Numbered from the stretch's first letter, positions 10,103 to 20,539 are shown. The stretch is 64,000 nt of DNA from Williamsia herbipolensis (GCF_000964005.1 NZ_JXYP01000021.1:364336-428335), one strand, 5' to 3'. Made by a program: numbers and translations. Notes: generated from the sequence alone by a model not told the origin.

Positions 10103-11412
10103 GGGCGCGTCTGTCCCTGGCCCCACACGATCCACTTGGTGGAGGTGAGTTCGGGCAGACCCATCGGGCCCCGTGCGTGCAGTTTCTGTGTGGAGATGCC
10201 GATCTCGGCGCCGAATCCGAACTGCTCGCCGTCGGTGAACGCCGTCGACGCGTTCACCATCACCGCCGCGGCGTCGACCCGCTCGGTGAACTCGGAGGCC
10301 ACGGCGAGATCGGTGGTGACCACGGCCTCGGTGTGGCCGGTGCCGTAGCGATCGATGTGCGCGATCGCCTCGTCGATCCCGGCGACGACCTTGACGGCGA
10401 TGTCGAGGGAAAGGTACTCGTCGGACCAGTCGGCGTCGCCGGCCGGTTCCATGCCCGGTTCGTCGCCGTGGATCACCACACCGTGCGCCTGCAGCGCCGA
10501 GACGAGCCGCGGCAGTGCGACATCGGCGACGGCGGCGTCGATCAGCACGGTCTCGGCCGTGTTGCAGACGCTGGGCCGCCGGGTCTTGGAGTTCACGACG
10601 ATGCTCTCGGCGACGTCGAGATCGGCCGACGCCGCGACGTAGACGTGGCAGTTGCCGGTCCCGGTCTCGATGGTGGGGACGGTCGCGTCGCGGACGACGG
10701 CCTCGATGAGACCTGCTCCGCCACGGGGGATCACGACGTCGACGAGCCCGCGGGCCCGGATGAGGGCGGTCACGCTGGCGCGGTCGTCGGACGACAGGAG
10801 CGACACGACGTCGGCGGGAAGGCCTGCGCGGGTGAGCACCTCGCGCAGGATGCCCACCAGGGCGGCGTTGGACCGCGCGGCCGACGACGATCCGCGCAGC
10901 ACCACGGCGTTCCCCGATTTCAGGGCGATGCCGAAGGCGTCGACGGTCACGTTCGGGCGCGCCTCGTAGACCATGCCGATGACCCCGAGCGGCACCCGGA
11001 CCTGTCGCAGCATCAGCCCGTTCGGGAGCGTCTTGCCCGTCACGACGTCGCCGACGGGGTCGGGCAGTGTCGCGACCTGACGCAGACCGTCGGCGATGGC
11101 CCCCACCCGCGCCTCGGTCAGTCGGAGTCGGTCGAGCAGGCTGTCGGCGGTACCGCTCGCGCGGGCGCGGTCGATGTCCTCGGCGTTCGCGGCGAGGATC
11201 TCCGCGGTCCGCGCGAGCAGTTCGTCGGCCGCGGCGAGCAGCACGCCGTTCTTCGTGGTGGTGGTCTGGCGGGCGAGCACCCGCGCGGCCGCCTTCGCCG
11301 CCCCGGCCGCGGCGTGGACCGCGGCAATGATCGGATCCCCGGCCGCCGACGGGGTCGTCGCGGACGGACTCGTCGGGCGGGCGACCGCGGCGTCGGCGGT
11401 GGGTGCGCTCAT
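10099..11412 (-). CDS. proA: Glutamate-5-semialdehyde dehydrogenase (gamma-glutamyl phosphate reductase)
   Basis: 437 residues, an aldehyde-dehydrogenase-fold enzyme. The catalytic cysteine sits in [13 protein letters not shown], the NADPH-binding loop includes [15 protein letters not shown], and IPRGGAGLI is a ProA signature. It reduces gamma-glutamyl phosphate to glutamate semialdehyde, the second step of proline synthesis. proB is not in this window. The N-terminal 25 residues are low-complexity and probably dispensable. Downstream genes moxR and VWA overlap by four bases each, so proA heads this transcript segment. Confidence 0.95.
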   Translation of the reverse strand: MSAPTADAAVARPTSPSATTPSAAGDPIIAAVHAAAGAAKAAARVLARQTTTTKNGVLLAAADELLARTAEILAANAEDIDRARASGTADSLLDRLRLTEARVGAIADGLRQVATLPDPVGDVVTGKTLPNGLMLRQVRVPLGVIGMVYEARPNVTVDAFGIALKSGNAVVLRGSSSAARSNAALVGILREVLTRAGLPADVVSLLSSDDRASVTALIRARGLVDVVIPRGGAGLIEAVVRDATVPTIETGTGNCHVYVAASADLDVAESIVVNSKTRRPSVCNTAETVLIDAAVADVALPRLVSALQAHGVVIHGDEPGMEPAGDADWSDEYLSLDIAVKVVAGIDEAIAHIDRYGTGHTEAVVTTDLAVASEFTERVDAAAVMVNASTAFTDGEQFGFGAEIGISTQKLHARGPMGLPELTSTKWIVWGQGQTRP

Positions 11413-11445
11413 CGGACCAGCCTAACGCGGGGCCATCACCCCCGG

Positions 11446-12144
11446 TCAGCAGCGGTCGAGTGACCGACGCAGCACCGGGACCGACCCCGCGTCGACCGAC
11501 AGCCGGTAAGTCGCGAGGACGGTGACGAACTGCACCGCGTACTGGCAGGCGAACGACGTCCGCCGCGGCATCCACGCGGACGGCGGCGAGTCGCTCTTGT
11601 CCTGGTTCGAGTCCCCGTCGACCGCGACGAGGTTGGCGGGGTCGTTGGCGAACCGCAGGCGGGTCGACGCGTCCCAGCCTGCGGCGCCCATGTCCCAGGC
11701 GTAGGACAGCGGGACGATGTGGTCGATCTGGACGTCGGCACCGCTGCCGCGTCCGCGCCGGAAGTCGATCCACTCGCCGGTGTACGGGCTGCGCAGTTCA
11801 CCGCTGCCGACCGCCCGGGGACACGACGCGACCTCGACGTAGGTCTTGTCGCGGAGATCGCGGTCGAGGATGTCGTTGCGGGTGTCGCAGCCGTTGCCGG
11901 CGTCCTGGGCATCGGATCCGTCGGCCCAGGCCGTCCCGAACGCGGCGCGGTCGTAGTGCTCCGGGCGGGCCCGGTGTGCGACCACCGGAACCGCGGCCAG
12001 GGCGGTCCGCACCGCGGCGACGTCGCGGTGCGGCATCGGTGGCCGCGTGGGCCACACCGCGATGACGGCGACGGTCACCGTGATGGCCACCCACGCGATC
12101 AGGGTCGTCCATGCCCGCACCGACAGCGCCATCGGGCCGATCAC
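11446..12144 (-). CDS. Membrane-anchored or secreted HNH-type nuclease (DUF1524-like)
   Basis: 232 residues. One N-terminal hydrophobic helix (about residues 8-30, no lipobox) is followed by an exported domain. VQIDHIVPLSYAWDMGA carries the D-H-I-V-P-L core of the HNH/GmrSD C-terminal (DUF1524) family. RLRFANDPANLVAVDG and NQDKSDSPPSAWMP supply the Asn and the K-x-D-x-x-P-x-x-W ending typical of the secreted actinobacterial branch. It presumably cuts extracellular or periplasmic-space DNA. It sits between proA and recG, where two syntenic blocks meet. The substrate is unknown. Confidence 0.83.
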   Translation of the reverse strand: MIGPMALSVRAWTTLIAWVAITVTVAVIAVWPTRPPMPHRDVAAVRTALAAVPVVAHRARPEHYDRAAFGTAWADGSDAQDAGNGCDTRNDILDRDLRDKTYVEVASCPRAVGSGELRSPYTGEWIDFRRGRGSGADVQIDHIVPLSYAWDMGAAGWDASTRLRFANDPANLVAVDGDSNQDKSDSPPSAWMPRRTSFACQYAVQFVTVLATYRLSVDAGSVPVLRRSLDRC

Positions 12145-12189
12145 CGCATCGCCTGCGCACGCCGGGACCGGATGTGCCGGGAAGCGCCG

Positions 12190-14451
12190 TCAGGGTTTGG
12201 CGAGGAACGCCGCGCGTGACGGTCCGAGGACCGACTCGACGAGCAGGGCCAGCGGACGGTGGCGGGCCAACGTGATGTCGCCGGGCACGATCTCCGCGGC
12301 CAACACCCGCGCATCGGCGATGACGTCGACGTCGTCGATGAGCGAGAGGAACCGCAGCGAGGACGACTCTCCGGACTGCAGGGCACCGAGGACGTCTCCT
12401 TCCCTGCGTGCGATCAGATCGATCCGAGCGAGTTCGAATCCGTCATTGGACGCCTCGACGGCCCTCAACCGTTCCATCGCCGGCGAACCCGCTTTCGTGG
12501 CGGTCCGCAGGAAGCATCGACCTGGCAGCCCGCCGCGGCCCACGCGACCGCGGAGCTGGTGGAGCTGGCTCACCCCGAACCGCTCGGCGTCGACGATCAC
12601 CATCGTGGTCGCGTTCGCCACGTCGACACCGACCTCGACGACCGTGGTCGAGACGAGGATGTCGATCTCGCCACGGGTGAACGCGTCCATCACCGCGGTC
12701 TTCTCGTCGGCGGGGAGTCGACCGTGCAGGAGTTCGACGCGGTGGCGGCCCAGGGGTCCGGAGGTGATCTCGGCGAACATCTCCACCGCCGAGCGGGTGG
12801 GCATCCCCTGTCCCCGCTGTTCGCGTTCCTCCGACTTCGCGCCCGCCGCGGTGCCGTCGTCGCCGATCCGCGAACAGACGACGTAGACCTGTCGGCCCGC
12901 GGTGACCTCCTCGTCGACGACCTCCCAGAGTCGGCTCTCGAACTTCGGCAGGTACTGCGGCACCACGTTGGTGGTGATCGCACGGCGCCCCGCCGGCAGT
13001 TCGCGCAGTGTCGAGGTGTCGAGATCGCCGTAGACCGTCATGGCGACCGTCCGGGGGATCGGGGTCGCGGTCATCACCAGCATGTGCGGGACGAGGTCGT
13101 CGCGGCGGCGCGAGCGCAGGGTGTCGCGCTGCTCCACGCCGAAGCGATGCTGCTCGTCGACGACGACGAGGCCGAGGTTGAAGAAGTCCACCCGGTCCTC
13201 GAGCAGTGCGTGGGTGCCGATGACGATGCCGGCGGTGCCCGTGACCGCCTCGAGCAACGCCGCGCGTTTGCCGGCGGTCTTCATCGAGCCGGTCAGCAGG
13301 GTCACACGCGTCGCGGGATCCTCGGCGTCGAGTTCGCCGGCCCGCGCGAGACCGCCCAGCATCGTCGTCAGCGTCCGATGATGTTGGGCGGCAAGGACTT
13401 CGGTCGGCGCCAGCAGCGCGCACTGGTAGCCGTTGTCGATCATGCGGAGCATGCAGAGCAGCGCGACCAGGGTCTTGCCCGACCCCACCTCGCCCTGCAG
13501 CAGCCGACTCATCGGCTCCCCCGACCCGAGTTGATCGCAGATCTCACCGATGACGGTCTGCTGGCCGTCGGTGAGGGTGAACGGCAGCCGCGCCCGCAGC
13601 GCGTCCTCGAGCCCGTGTTCGACGTGGTCGCAGGTGGGACCGGTACGTCCGGAGTCGGCGAAACGCCGCCGCGCCAACGCCACCTGTAGGGCCAGCGCCT
13701 CGTCGAACGTCAGACGTGTTCGCGCGGCGTCGATCTCGTCGGAGGTCTCGGGTAGGTGGATGGCCCGTAACGCCGCGTCGGCGGCGATGAGGCCGCGCGC
13801 GTCGCGTTCGGCGTCCGACAGCGGGTCCTCGACGGTGTCGACGGCGTCGAGCGCGGTGCGGACCGCCCGCCAGATATCCCACGTCTGCAGGGCTTTCGTG
13901 GCCGGATAGACCGGGATGAACGGGCGGTCGAACTCACCGAGGTCGGCGGGGTCGGTGGCGTCGGTCGGCGAGGACGTCGCGGCGTCGCCCGCCATCGACA
14001 GCATCATCGCCGATCCGACCGAGTCGATACCGCCGGCCTCGTCGGGCAGCACCATCCAGTTCGGGTGGGTCAGCTGCATGGTGTTGTTGAAGTAACCGAC
14101 CGTGCCGGCCACCATCATCCGCACTCCGGGCGTCAGCGCGCGGGCGATCGCGTAGGGATTGAAGAAGGTGACGCTGAACGACTGTGATCCGTCGGTCGCC
14201 TTGACCACCAGCATCTTTCCCTTGCGGGACTTCATCGACCGCATGTCCGCCTTCTCCACGCGTGCCACCAAGGTGACCCATTCGCCCGCCTCGGGTCGCG
14301 ACTGCGCGGAGAGCTGACCCTGTTTGACGTAGCGGTGCGGGATGTAGCGGATCAGCTCACCGACGGTGTGCACGCCGATCTCCTCGGCGAAGGTCGTGGC
14401 CTTCGCATCCCCGAGCAGGCCGCCCAGCGGATCGTCGGTACGCGCGCTCAT
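12190..14451 (-). CDS. recG: ATP-dependent DNA helicase RecG
   Basis: 753 residues. An N-terminal wedge domain (OB fold, about residues 60-170) precedes the helicase core. Motif I is LQGEVGSGKT, motif II is VVDEQHRFGVEQR, motif III is MTATPIPRT, motif VI is QLHQLRGRVGRG. RecG reverses stalled replication forks and processes branched recombination intermediates. Its start overlaps the stop of the DAK protein (ATGA). The length is normal for the actinobacterial enzyme. Confidence 0.96.
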   Translation of the reverse strand: MSARTDDPLGGLLGDAKATTFAEEIGVHTVGELIRYIPHRYVKQGQLSAQSRPEAGEWVTLVARVEKADMRSMKSRKGKMLVVKATDGSQSFSVTFFNPYAIARALTPGVRMMVAGTVGYFNNTMQLTHPNWMVLPDEAGGIDSVGSAMMLSMAGDAATSSPTDATDPADLGEFDRPFIPVYPATKALQTWDIWRAVRTALDAVDTVEDPLSDAERDARGLIAADAALRAIHLPETSDEIDAARTRLTFDEALALQVALARRRFADSGRTGPTCDHVEHGLEDALRARLPFTLTDGQQTVIGEICDQLGSGEPMSRLLQGEVGSGKTLVALLCMLRMIDNGYQCALLAPTEVLAAQHHRTLTTMLGGLARAGELDAEDPATRVTLLTGSMKTAGKRAALLEAVTGTAGIVIGTHALLEDRVDFFNLGLVVVDEQHRFGVEQRDTLRSRRRDDLVPHMLVMTATPIPRTVAMTVYGDLDTSTLRELPAGRRAITTNVVPQYLPKFESRLWEVVDEEVTAGRQVYVVCSRIGDDGTAAGAKSEEREQRGQGMPTRSAVEMFAEITSGPLGRHRVELLHGRLPADEKTAVMDAFTRGEIDILVSTTVVEVGVDVANATTMVIVDAERFGVSQLHQLRGRVGRGGLPGRCFLRTATKAGSPAMERLRAVEASNDGFELARIDLIARREGDVLGALQSGESSSLRFLSLIDDVDVIADARVLAAEIVPGDITLARHRPLALLVESVLGPSRAAFLAKP

Positions 14452-16202
14452 TCGACCCCCACCTGCAGCACCTCACCGGCCTGTCCCGAGGCGTAGGAGA
14501 CGAACTCGACACCCGGATGTGCGGTGGCGACATGGCGTTCGAGGCCGTCGAGCACATCGGTGCCGATGTCGGCGCCGGCCAGCACGGTGACGAGTTCACC
14601 ACCGGTACCGAGCATGAGGTCGACCAGGGCGGTGGCGGCGGCGAGCTGGTCGGGCCCGATCACGAGCACGTCGACCCCGATGAGTCCCAACAGATCTCCG
14701 GGTTCACACGTTCCCGCGAGCGTCAGCGCCGATTCGGTGGCCGTGGTCACCGAGCCGCGTCGGGTCGAGGCCGCCGCCTCGGCCATCGCGTAGGCGTCGG
14801 CGTCGGCGTCGGCCGACAGGTCGTGCACGGCCAGCGCCGAGAGACACTGCACCATCGACAGCGTCGGCAGGAACACCACCGCCCGATGCGCCGATCGCGC
14901 GTCGGCGGCGACGGTCACGAGGTCCTGTGCCGGGATCGCGCCGTTGGCCATCACGACCACATGGGCGGCGTCGAGATCGACGATCGCGCGGGCGAGCGTC
15001 GCGGCGTCGAGGCCGTCGTCGGCGCGCACCACGCGCGCTCCCGCGTCGGCGAACAGTTCCGCGGCACCGTCGCCGGTGACCACCGCGACGACCCCGCGAT
15101 GGCGGCTCGGCAGTCGGTCGTCGGGACCGGTGGCCGCCCGGTGGGCGTCGAGCACGAAGCAGCTGATCCGGATGTCGGCGACGTCACCGGCGTCGAGACC
15201 GGCCTCCACGGCGGCGCCGGGGTCGTCGGTGTGGACGTGCACCGAGAACCGTTCGCCGGTCGACTGTGAGCTGTCGCCGACGATGACGACCGCGTCGCCG
15301 AGCGTCTCCAACGTCGACCGCAGCACGGGGATTCGGTCGGCGGTGGCGCGGGCGAGGATGTACATGACCTCGTAGTCCATGTCGGACCCGACGGCGTCGC
15401 ACCCGTCGCCCGCCGGCGCGTGGCCGATCGGATCGCCGCCGCCGGCGAGCACCCCCTGGTACCGCCGGCGCTGCGCCGAGACCCCCGTGAGCACCTTCAC
15501 CATCGCGTCGAAGAGCACCAGCAGACCGCGGCCGCCCGCGTCGACGACACCGGCGCGGGCCAGCTCGGGCAGTTGTTCGGTGGTCCGTTCCAGGTCGTCG
15601 GCGCAGGTGTCGGCGACGGCGCGGGCCAGATCGGCGGGTGTCGAGTCGGCCACCGCGACCGCGGCCGCCGCGGCCGTCCGCAGCAGCGTCAGGACGGTGC
15701 CCTCGCGGGGTTCGCTCACCGCGCGGGTCGCGGCCAGCGCGGCGAGACCGAGCCCCGAGGTCCACAGCCGGTTGAAGGACACGTGACCGTCGACGGCGTC
15801 GATGCCGGCCGCGTCGGCGAGACCCAGCAGCACCTGCGACAGGATGATCCCGGAGTTGCCGCGGGCCTGCCCGACGGCGCCGTCGGCGGCCCGACGCAGG
15901 ACCTCCGGCGCGTCGGCGTCGGCCGGGGCGTCCGCGCAGGCCGCCGCGGCCGCGGTCATGGTGTGCAGCATGTTGCTGCCGGTGTCGGAATCGGGGATCG
16001 GGAACACGTTGAGGTCGTTGATCTCACCGCGCACCGCGGTGAGGCCCCGCACGCATTCGTCGGTCCAGTCGCGCAGCAGCCGCGGGTCCATCGGGGTCGA
16101 CCGGCCACCGGACGCGCCGGCCGCCGAGTCGGCGGGGGCGTCGGTCGGCGCCGCACCGCGCGGTGCGCGTGCCTCGGCGTCATTTGGCCCGATCGCGTTC
16201 AT
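14448..16202 (-). CDS. DAK2 domain protein, FakA-like fatty-acid kinase
   Basis: 584 residues from ATG 16202. After a disordered 45-residue start, a DhaL/DAK2 domain (about 45-240) contains [15 protein letters not shown], the aspartates that hold Mg-ATP, and [16 protein letters not shown] sequence (here [12 protein letters not shown]). The middle region has [12 protein letters not shown] and the C-terminal DegV-like domain ends in a glycine-rich strand. This is the FakA arrangement. FakA phosphorylates fatty acids held by a FakB/DegV partner, and a DegV gene lies 10 kb away. Coupled to recG by ATGA overlap. Confidence 0.85.
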   Translation of the reverse strand: MNAIGPNDAEARAPRGAAPTDAPADSAAGASGGRSTPMDPRLLRDWTDECVRGLTAVRGEINDLNVFPIPDSDTGSNMLHTMTAAAAACADAPADADAPEVLRRAADGAVGQARGNSGIILSQVLLGLADAAGIDAVDGHVSFNRLWTSGLGLAALAATRAVSEPREGTVLTLLRTAAAAAVAVADSTPADLARAVADTCADDLERTTEQLPELARAGVVDAGGRGLLVLFDAMVKVLTGVSAQRRRYQGVLAGGGDPIGHAPAGDGCDAVGSDMDYEVMYILARATADRIPVLRSTLETLGDAVVIVGDSSQSTGERFSVHVHTDDPGAAVEAGLDAGDVADIRISCFVLDAHRAATGPDDRLPSRHRGVVAVVTGDGAAELFADAGARVVRADDGLDAATLARAIVDLDAAHVVVMANGAIPAQDLVTVAADARSAHRAVVFLPTLSMVQCLSALAVHDLSADADADAYAMAEAAASTRRGSVTTATESALTLAGTCEPGDLLGLIGVDVLVIGPDQLAAATALVDLMLGTGGELVTVLAGADIGTDVLDGLERHVATAHPGVEFVSYASGQAGEVLQVGVE

Positions 16203-16296
16203 GCGGCTATCCTTGCAGGGTTGTCGTGAGGCCGTTTCGACGCATGTCGCCGCGCACCGACACCACCCTTTGTTCCCACACTTGAGGAGTTCGACG

Positions 16297-16488
16297 ATGG
16301 CTGCCGTCTGTGACGTCTGCGCCAAGGGCCCCGGCTTCGGCAAGTCGGTCTCCCACTCGCACCGCCGTACCAACCGACGCTGGAATCCCAACATCCAGAC
16401 CGTGCGCGCACAGGTCGCCCCGGGTAACCGGAAGCGTCTGAACGTGTGCACCTCGTGCCTGAAGGCCGGCAAGGTCGTGCGCGGCTGA
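16297..16488 (+). CDS. rpmB: 50S ribosomal protein L28 (zinc-binding form)
   Basis: 63 residues. [11 protein letters not shown] near the start and CTSCLKAG near the end give two CxxC pairs, so this is the zinc-ribbon (C+) type of L28. A strong Shine-Dalgarno sequence, GAGGAG, lies 8 bases before the ATG. It is divergent from the DAK protein gene, with 94 bases between. Mycobacteria and relatives often also encode C- paralogues used under zinc limitation; none is seen in this window. Confidence 0.96.
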   Translation: MAAVCDVCAKGPGFGKSVSHSHRRTNRRWNPNIQTVRAQVAPGNRKRLNVCTSCLKAGKVVRG

Positions 16489-16501
16489 CCGAGGTCATCC
16501 C

Positions 16502-17311
16502 ATGACCTCCCCGGACAGCGACCCCGTCGACCGCGACCTCGTGCGCGTCGTCGACGGGGTTCTGCATGTCCGGATCTCGACGGAACGCGGCGGCAACGCC
16601 CTCGACCCCGACGGACTCGACCAGGGCACCACCGCACTGCGGCAGGTGGCCGCCGGGTCGCTCGACGTCGGCGCCGTCCTCCTGTACGGACCGGGCGCCA
16701 ACTTCTGTGCCGGCGGTGACGTGCGGTCGTTCGCCGCGGCACCCGACCGGTCCACGTTCATCGCGGCGCTCGCCGATCGATTCCACGGTCTCCTCCTCGC
16801 ACTCGCCGACGCCGACACCCCGGTCGTCGCCGCCGTGCGCGGCTGGGCAGCCGGTGCGGGCATGAGCATCGTCTGCCACTCCGACATCGCCATCGGCGGT
16901 CCCGGGACCTCGCTGCGCGCGGCCTACCCCGGTATCGGTCTGTCGCCCGACGGCGGCATGACGTGGGCGCTGCCCCGCATCGTCGGCGCGGCCCGTGCGC
17001 GTCACCTGATCCTCACCGACGCCGTCATCACCGCGCCCGACGCGCTCGAGATGGGCCTCCTGTCGCAGGTCGTCGGCTCCGACGACGACGTCGTGCCGAC
17101 CGCTGTCGAGGTCGCCACCCGCCTCGCCGCCGGTCCCCGATCGGCTCTGCGCGCCGCGCGACGACTGCTCGCCGACGGCGCCACCGCGCAGCTCGTCGAT
17201 CAGCTCGCGGCCGAGGCCGCGTCGATCTCCGCCCTCGCCGGCGGTCGTGAGGGCATCGAAGGGGTGGACGCGTTCGTGCAGAAGCGCCGCCCCGATTTCA
17301 CCGCACGCTGA
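16502..17311 (+). CDS. Enoyl-CoA hydratase/isomerase family protein
   Basis: 269 residues, crotonase fold. GANFCAGGDVRSFAAAP forms the first oxyanion loop, and AAVRGWAAGAGMSIVCHSDIAI the second, with GIGLSPDGGMTWALPR at the usual active-site position. The second catalytic glutamate of classical hydratases is not evident (Asp in SPDGG), so isomerase or another crotonase reaction is possible. It starts 13 bases after rpmB and may share its transcript. The substrate is unknown. Confidence 0.85.
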   Translation: MTSPDSDPVDRDLVRVVDGVLHVRISTERGGNALDPDGLDQGTTALRQVAAGSLDVGAVLLYGPGANFCAGGDVRSFAAAPDRSTFIAALADRFHGLLLALADADTPVVAAVRGWAAGAGMSIVCHSDIAIGGPGTSLRAAYPGIGLSPDGGMTWALPRIVGAARARHLILTDAVITAPDALEMGLLSQVVGSDDDVVPTAVEVATRLAAGPRSALRAARRLLADGATAQLVDQLAAEAASISALAGGREGIEGVDAFVQKRRPDFTAR

Positions 17312-17329
17312 GCGACACCGCACACCGTC

Positions 17330-18022
17330 TCAGGGCAGTCGCCAGTCCACCGGGTCGGCCCCCAGTTCGGCCAGCGCGGCGTTCGCCCGGGAGAACGGTT
17401 TCGACCCGAAGAACCCTCGGCTCGCCGACATCGGCGACGGGTGCGCCGATGTGATCGCGGGCACTCCGGGCATCCACTGCTGCAGCGATGCCGCGTCTTT
17501 GCCCCACAGGATCGCGACGAGCGGTGCATCCCGCTCGACCAGTGCGGTGATCGCGCGTTCGGTGACCGTCTCCCACCCCTTCCCACGATGCGAGGCCGGT
17601 GAGCCGGGCGCCACGGTGAGCACGCGGTTGAGCAGCAACACCCCGGAGCGACTCCAGGGCGACAGATCGCCGGAGGTGGGACGCGGGAACCCGAGGTCGT
17701 CGCAGTACTCGGTGAAGATGTTGTTCAACGAGCGCGGAACGGGTTTCGTCTCGGGCGACACCGAGAAGCTCAGTCCCACAGCATGTCCCGGGGTCGGGTA
17801 CGGGTCCTGACCCACGATCAACACGCGGATGTCGTCCATCGGGGCGGTGAACGCGCGCAACACCTGATCGCCCGGCGGGAGATAGCGGCGTCCAGCGGCG
17901 AGCTCGTCGCGCAGGAACCGCCCCATGTCGGTGATGGTGTCGGCCACCGGCGCGAGTGCCTGCGCCCATCCGGGGTCGACGAGCTCAGCCAGGGGCCGAC
18001 CCGACGACGACTCCGGCGCCAT
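17330..18022 (-). CDS. ung: Uracil-DNA glycosylase
   Basis: 230 residues from an ATG whose last-to-first base overlaps the upstream stop (TGATG). [21 protein letters not shown] holds the catalytic aspartate and the water-activating loop. [14 protein letters not shown] is the minor-groove intercalation loop of family 1 Ung. It removes uracil from DNA as the first step of base excision repair. The gene is convergent with the enoyl-CoA hydratase gene, with 18 bases between stops. Confidence 0.96.
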   Translation of the reverse strand: MAPESSSGRPLAELVDPGWAQALAPVADTITDMGRFLRDELAAGRRYLPPGDQVLRAFTAPMDDIRVLIVGQDPYPTPGHAVGLSFSVSPETKPVPRSLNNIFTEYCDDLGFPRPTSGDLSPWSRSGVLLLNRVLTVAPGSPASHRGKGWETVTERAITALVERDAPLVAILWGKDAASLQQWMPGVPAITSAHPSPMSASRGFFGSKPFSRANAALAELGADPVDWRLP

Positions 18023-18543
18023 CAGTCGATCCGCCGAAGATGCTCGCGGAAGTGTTGCGCGTTGTGGTGATACATCTCCACGTTGAGATCGACGTGATTC
18101 TCGGCGACCTCGAATCCGGCGCGGATCTTCGCCGGGACACCGAGCGCCATCGCCCGCGACGGCACCGCGAAGTCGAACGGCACCACCGCACCGGCGCCGA
18201 CGATCGCACCGTCGCCGACCGTGGCGCCGTTGAGGACCACCGATCCCGAGGCGATCAGGCAGTTGTCGCCCACCGTCGCGCCTTCGACGTGCGCGTTGTG
18301 CCCCACGACGCAGCGCTCGCCGATCACCGTCGGATGGATGGGTGTGCAGTGGATGACGGTGCCGTCCTGGATGTTCGTCATCGCGCCGATGGTGATGGTG
18401 CCGTAGTCGCCGCGCAACACCGCTCCCGGCCACACCGACACCCCGGGTCCGAGCGTCACCGCACCGATCACGGTCGCGTCGGGATGGACGTAGGCGTCGT
18501 CGGCGAGTTCGGGTACTCGGTCGTCGAGTGCGTAGATGGCCAC
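18022..18543 (-). CDS. Gamma-class carbonic anhydrase-like hexapeptide-repeat protein
   Basis: 173 residues forming a left-handed beta helix with I/V-G-x repeats throughout. Three histidines stand where gamma-carbonic anhydrases bind metal: [19 protein letters not shown]. The family forms trimers with metal sites between subunits, and proven activity varies, so the reaction is not certain. The LbetaH core is followed by an 18-residue charged helix. Coupled with the downstream ung. Confidence 0.86.
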   Translation of the reverse strand: MAIYALDDRVPELADDAYVHPDATVIGAVTLGPGVSVWPGAVLRGDYGTITIGAMTNIQDGTVIHCTPIHPTVIGERCVVGHNAHVEGATVGDNCLIASGSVVLNGATVGDGAIVGAGAVVPFDFAVPSRAMALGVPAKIRAGFEVAENHVDLNVEMYHHNAQHFREHLRRID

Positions 18544-18577
18544 CGGGCCAATCTATCCGGCCCGTCGCGGGGACCGG

Positions 18578-19648
18578 TCAGAAGCTCTGCCATCCGCGGA
18601 CCCCTGAGGGTGCGCCGTCGACCCGGACACGGGGTCCGTCGCCGGGGGCGACCACCGCACCGATCGCCGTCCATCCGGCCGGGGGTGGGCCGTCGAAGGT
18701 GGCGAGCAGCTGATGGTCCTCTCCCCCGCCGAGCTGCCATCCGATCGGATCGGCCCCGACCGCATCGGCGGCGGCGCGCAGCAGCGGGTGCGAGGGGATG
18801 GTGGCCGTGTCGATCTCGACGGCGACACCGCTCGCCGCCGCCATCGTCTCCAGCTCGTCGACGAGGCCGTCGGACACATCGGTCATCGCCCGCGCACCGG
18901 CGTCCGCGGCGACCGGACCCTGCCGGAGGTCGACGACCGGTATACGGTGCGCGGCAACCAGTTCCGCGAAATCGGTGATGCCGGCGTCGAGGAGCGCCAG
19001 CCCTGCCGCCGACGATCCCAGGGGGCCGCTGACCGCGACGGTCTGCCCCACCGCGGCACCGGCGAGTCGCACGGGCGCACGTCCGTCGGTCGTACCGAAG
19101 ACGGTGACGGTCACCACCATCTCCGCGGCGGCCACGAGGTCGCCGCCGACGACACGTGCGCCGAACTCCGCGGCGATGTCGTTCATCCCCTGATCGATAC
19201 CGAGGACCACGGCGGCGGGGGTCGTCGGCGGACATGCGATGGACACGACGATGCCCACGCTGCGCGCACCCATGGCGGCGATGTCGGCGCAGCTCTGGAC
19301 CGCCGCACGGGCCCCGATCTGCTCGGGCGTCGACCATTCGAGCCGAAAATGCCTGTCCTGCACCAGGCTGTCGGTACTGACGACCAGGGAGCCGGCGAGG
19401 TCGAGCACCGCCGCGTCGTCACCCGGCCCCACGACGACCACGTCACCGTGGCCGGGATGGGAGGGCACGGCCCGCCGGGCGACCGCGGTCAACCGGTCGA
19501 TGAGTGCGCGTTCGCCGAGGTCGGCCACGGTCGGCCCGACACCGCCGTCGGCGCCGGCGACAGCCCGTTGCGCAGCGGTTTCACCCGATCCCACCACCGC
19601 GTGCCCTCCGGTCTGCGATTCGCGCACCGGCCGGGTTGTCGGTGACAA
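18578..19648 (-). CDS. thiL: Thiamine-monophosphate kinase
   Basis: 356 residues from a TTG at 19648; later starts (for example the GTG eight codons on) would give about 350 or fewer. VVVVGPGDDAAVLD and VSTDSLVQDRHFRLEWS are the ATP/Mg loops. AAVQSCADIAAMGAR and GGGEDHQLL complete the PurM-like fold. ThiL phosphorylates thiamine monophosphate to the active diphosphate. The first 35 residues lack recognisable homology. Confidence 0.93.
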   Translation of the reverse strand: MSPTTRPVRESQTGGHAVVGSGETAAQRAVAGADGGVGPTVADLGERALIDRLTAVARRAVPSHPGHGDVVVVGPGDDAAVLDLAGSLVVSTDSLVQDRHFRLEWSTPEQIGARAAVQSCADIAAMGARSVGIVVSIACPPTTPAAVVLGIDQGMNDIAAEFGARVVGGDLVAAAEMVVTVTVFGTTDGRAPVRLAGAAVGQTVAVSGPLGSSAAGLALLDAGITDFAELVAAHRIPVVDLRQGPVAADAGARAMTDVSDGLVDELETMAAASGVAVEIDTATIPSHPLLRAAADAVGADPIGWQLGGGEDHQLLATFDGPPPAGWTAIGAVVAPGDGPRVRVDGAPSGVRGWQSF

Positions 19649-19766
19649 TGGGCCAGTCTATTCAGCGCCCGCGAGGGTGGGTGACCCGCGACCGCGGTTC
19701 GATCCACCCCACGCGGGGTGGTCGATCGGCCGCCGAGCGGGCATCGACACCGACGAAGGGAAGGTC

Positions 19767-20012
19767 ATGGTCGCGGCGTTCATCCTGATCCAGACCGAGG
19801 TGGGCCGGGCCGCCCAGGCCGCCAAGGCCATCGCCGAGATCGACGGTGTCGCATCCTCGGAGGAGGTGTCGGGTCCCTACGACGTGATCGTCCGCGTCGA
19901 CACCGACGACGCCGCACACCTCGCGACCGCGGTGATCCCGCAGATCCAACAGGTCGACGGCATCACCCGCACCCTGACCTGCCCGGTGGTCACCGACGCG
20001 CGGCCCTCGTGA
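19767..20012 (+). CDS. Lrp/AsnC ligand-binding (RAM) domain protein, stand-alone
   Basis: 81 residues. It consists of a single RAM/SAM effector domain (VAAFILIQTEVGRAAQ, GPYDVIVRVDTDD) with no helix-turn-helix. Such short proteins are found across actinobacteria and may modulate full Lrp regulators or bind amino acids themselves. A good Shine-Dalgarno stretch, GAAGGGAAGG, lies just upstream. Its stop overlaps the start of the DUF3515 gene (GTGA), so the two are translated together. Confidence 0.88.
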   Translation: MVAAFILIQTEVGRAAQAAKAIAEIDGVASSEEVSGPYDVIVRVDTDDAAHLATAVIPQIQQVDGITRTLTCPVVTDARPS

Positions 20013-20539
20013 GCGACGCCACCGGTCGCCGTAGCCCCGCCCTCATCGCGACCCTCGTCACCATCCCGGTGATGGTGATCGTGCTGTTCATCGCCATCGC
20101 GGCATTCCGTACCGATTCCTCGGGCGATTCGCTGCCGTTGGCGTCGGCCGCCGCGCCGCAGTCCGCCGATGCGAACTGCACGAAGCTCATCGCCGCCCTG
20201 CCGGCGACCTTCGCCGGCTTCGACGACCGCTCCGAATCCGGCGGGCTCGTGCAGTGGCAGCCGACCGGCGACGCCGCCGGTCCCGTGCAGCTGCGGTGCG
20301 GGGTCGACCGCCCGGCCGATCTCGCGCCGACCTCGGCCCTGCAGGTCGTCGACCCGGTCCAGTGGTTCGCCACCGGCAGCGGCGACCCCGACGCGACGGG
20401 GACGCTGTGGGTGGCCGTCGACCACCGCCCGTATGTGGCGCTGTGGCTTCCCAGCAACTCCGGCAACGGCCCGATCGCCGACACGTCGCGGATCCTCGAC
20501 CGGATCCTGCCCCGCGCGTCGATCGACCTCGGGTCCTGA
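20009..20539 (+). CDS. DUF3515 family single-pass membrane protein
   Basis: 176 residues from a GTG overlapping the upstream stop. One N-terminal transmembrane helix (about residues 9-32) precedes an exported domain with two cysteines (ADANCTKL, QLRCGVD) likely to form a disulfide. LWVAVDHRPYVALWLP is typical of DUF3515. The role is unknown. In M. tuberculosis I recall the same gene near ddlA and gpsA; ddlA is absent here between this gene and gpsA. Confidence 0.85.
   Translation: MSDATGRRSPALIATLVTIPVMVIVLFIAIAAFRTDSSGDSLPLASAAAPQSADANCTKLIAALPATFAGFDDRSESGGLVQWQPTGDAAGPVQLRCGVDRPADLAPTSALQVVDPVQWFATGSGDPDATGTLWVAVDHRPYVALWLPSNSGNGPIADTSRILDRILPRASIDLGS

Noticed and set aside
12259..13689. 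476-codon plus-strand frame opposite recG
   Set aside because: Antisense shadow of recG; composition typical of GC-rich reverse frames.
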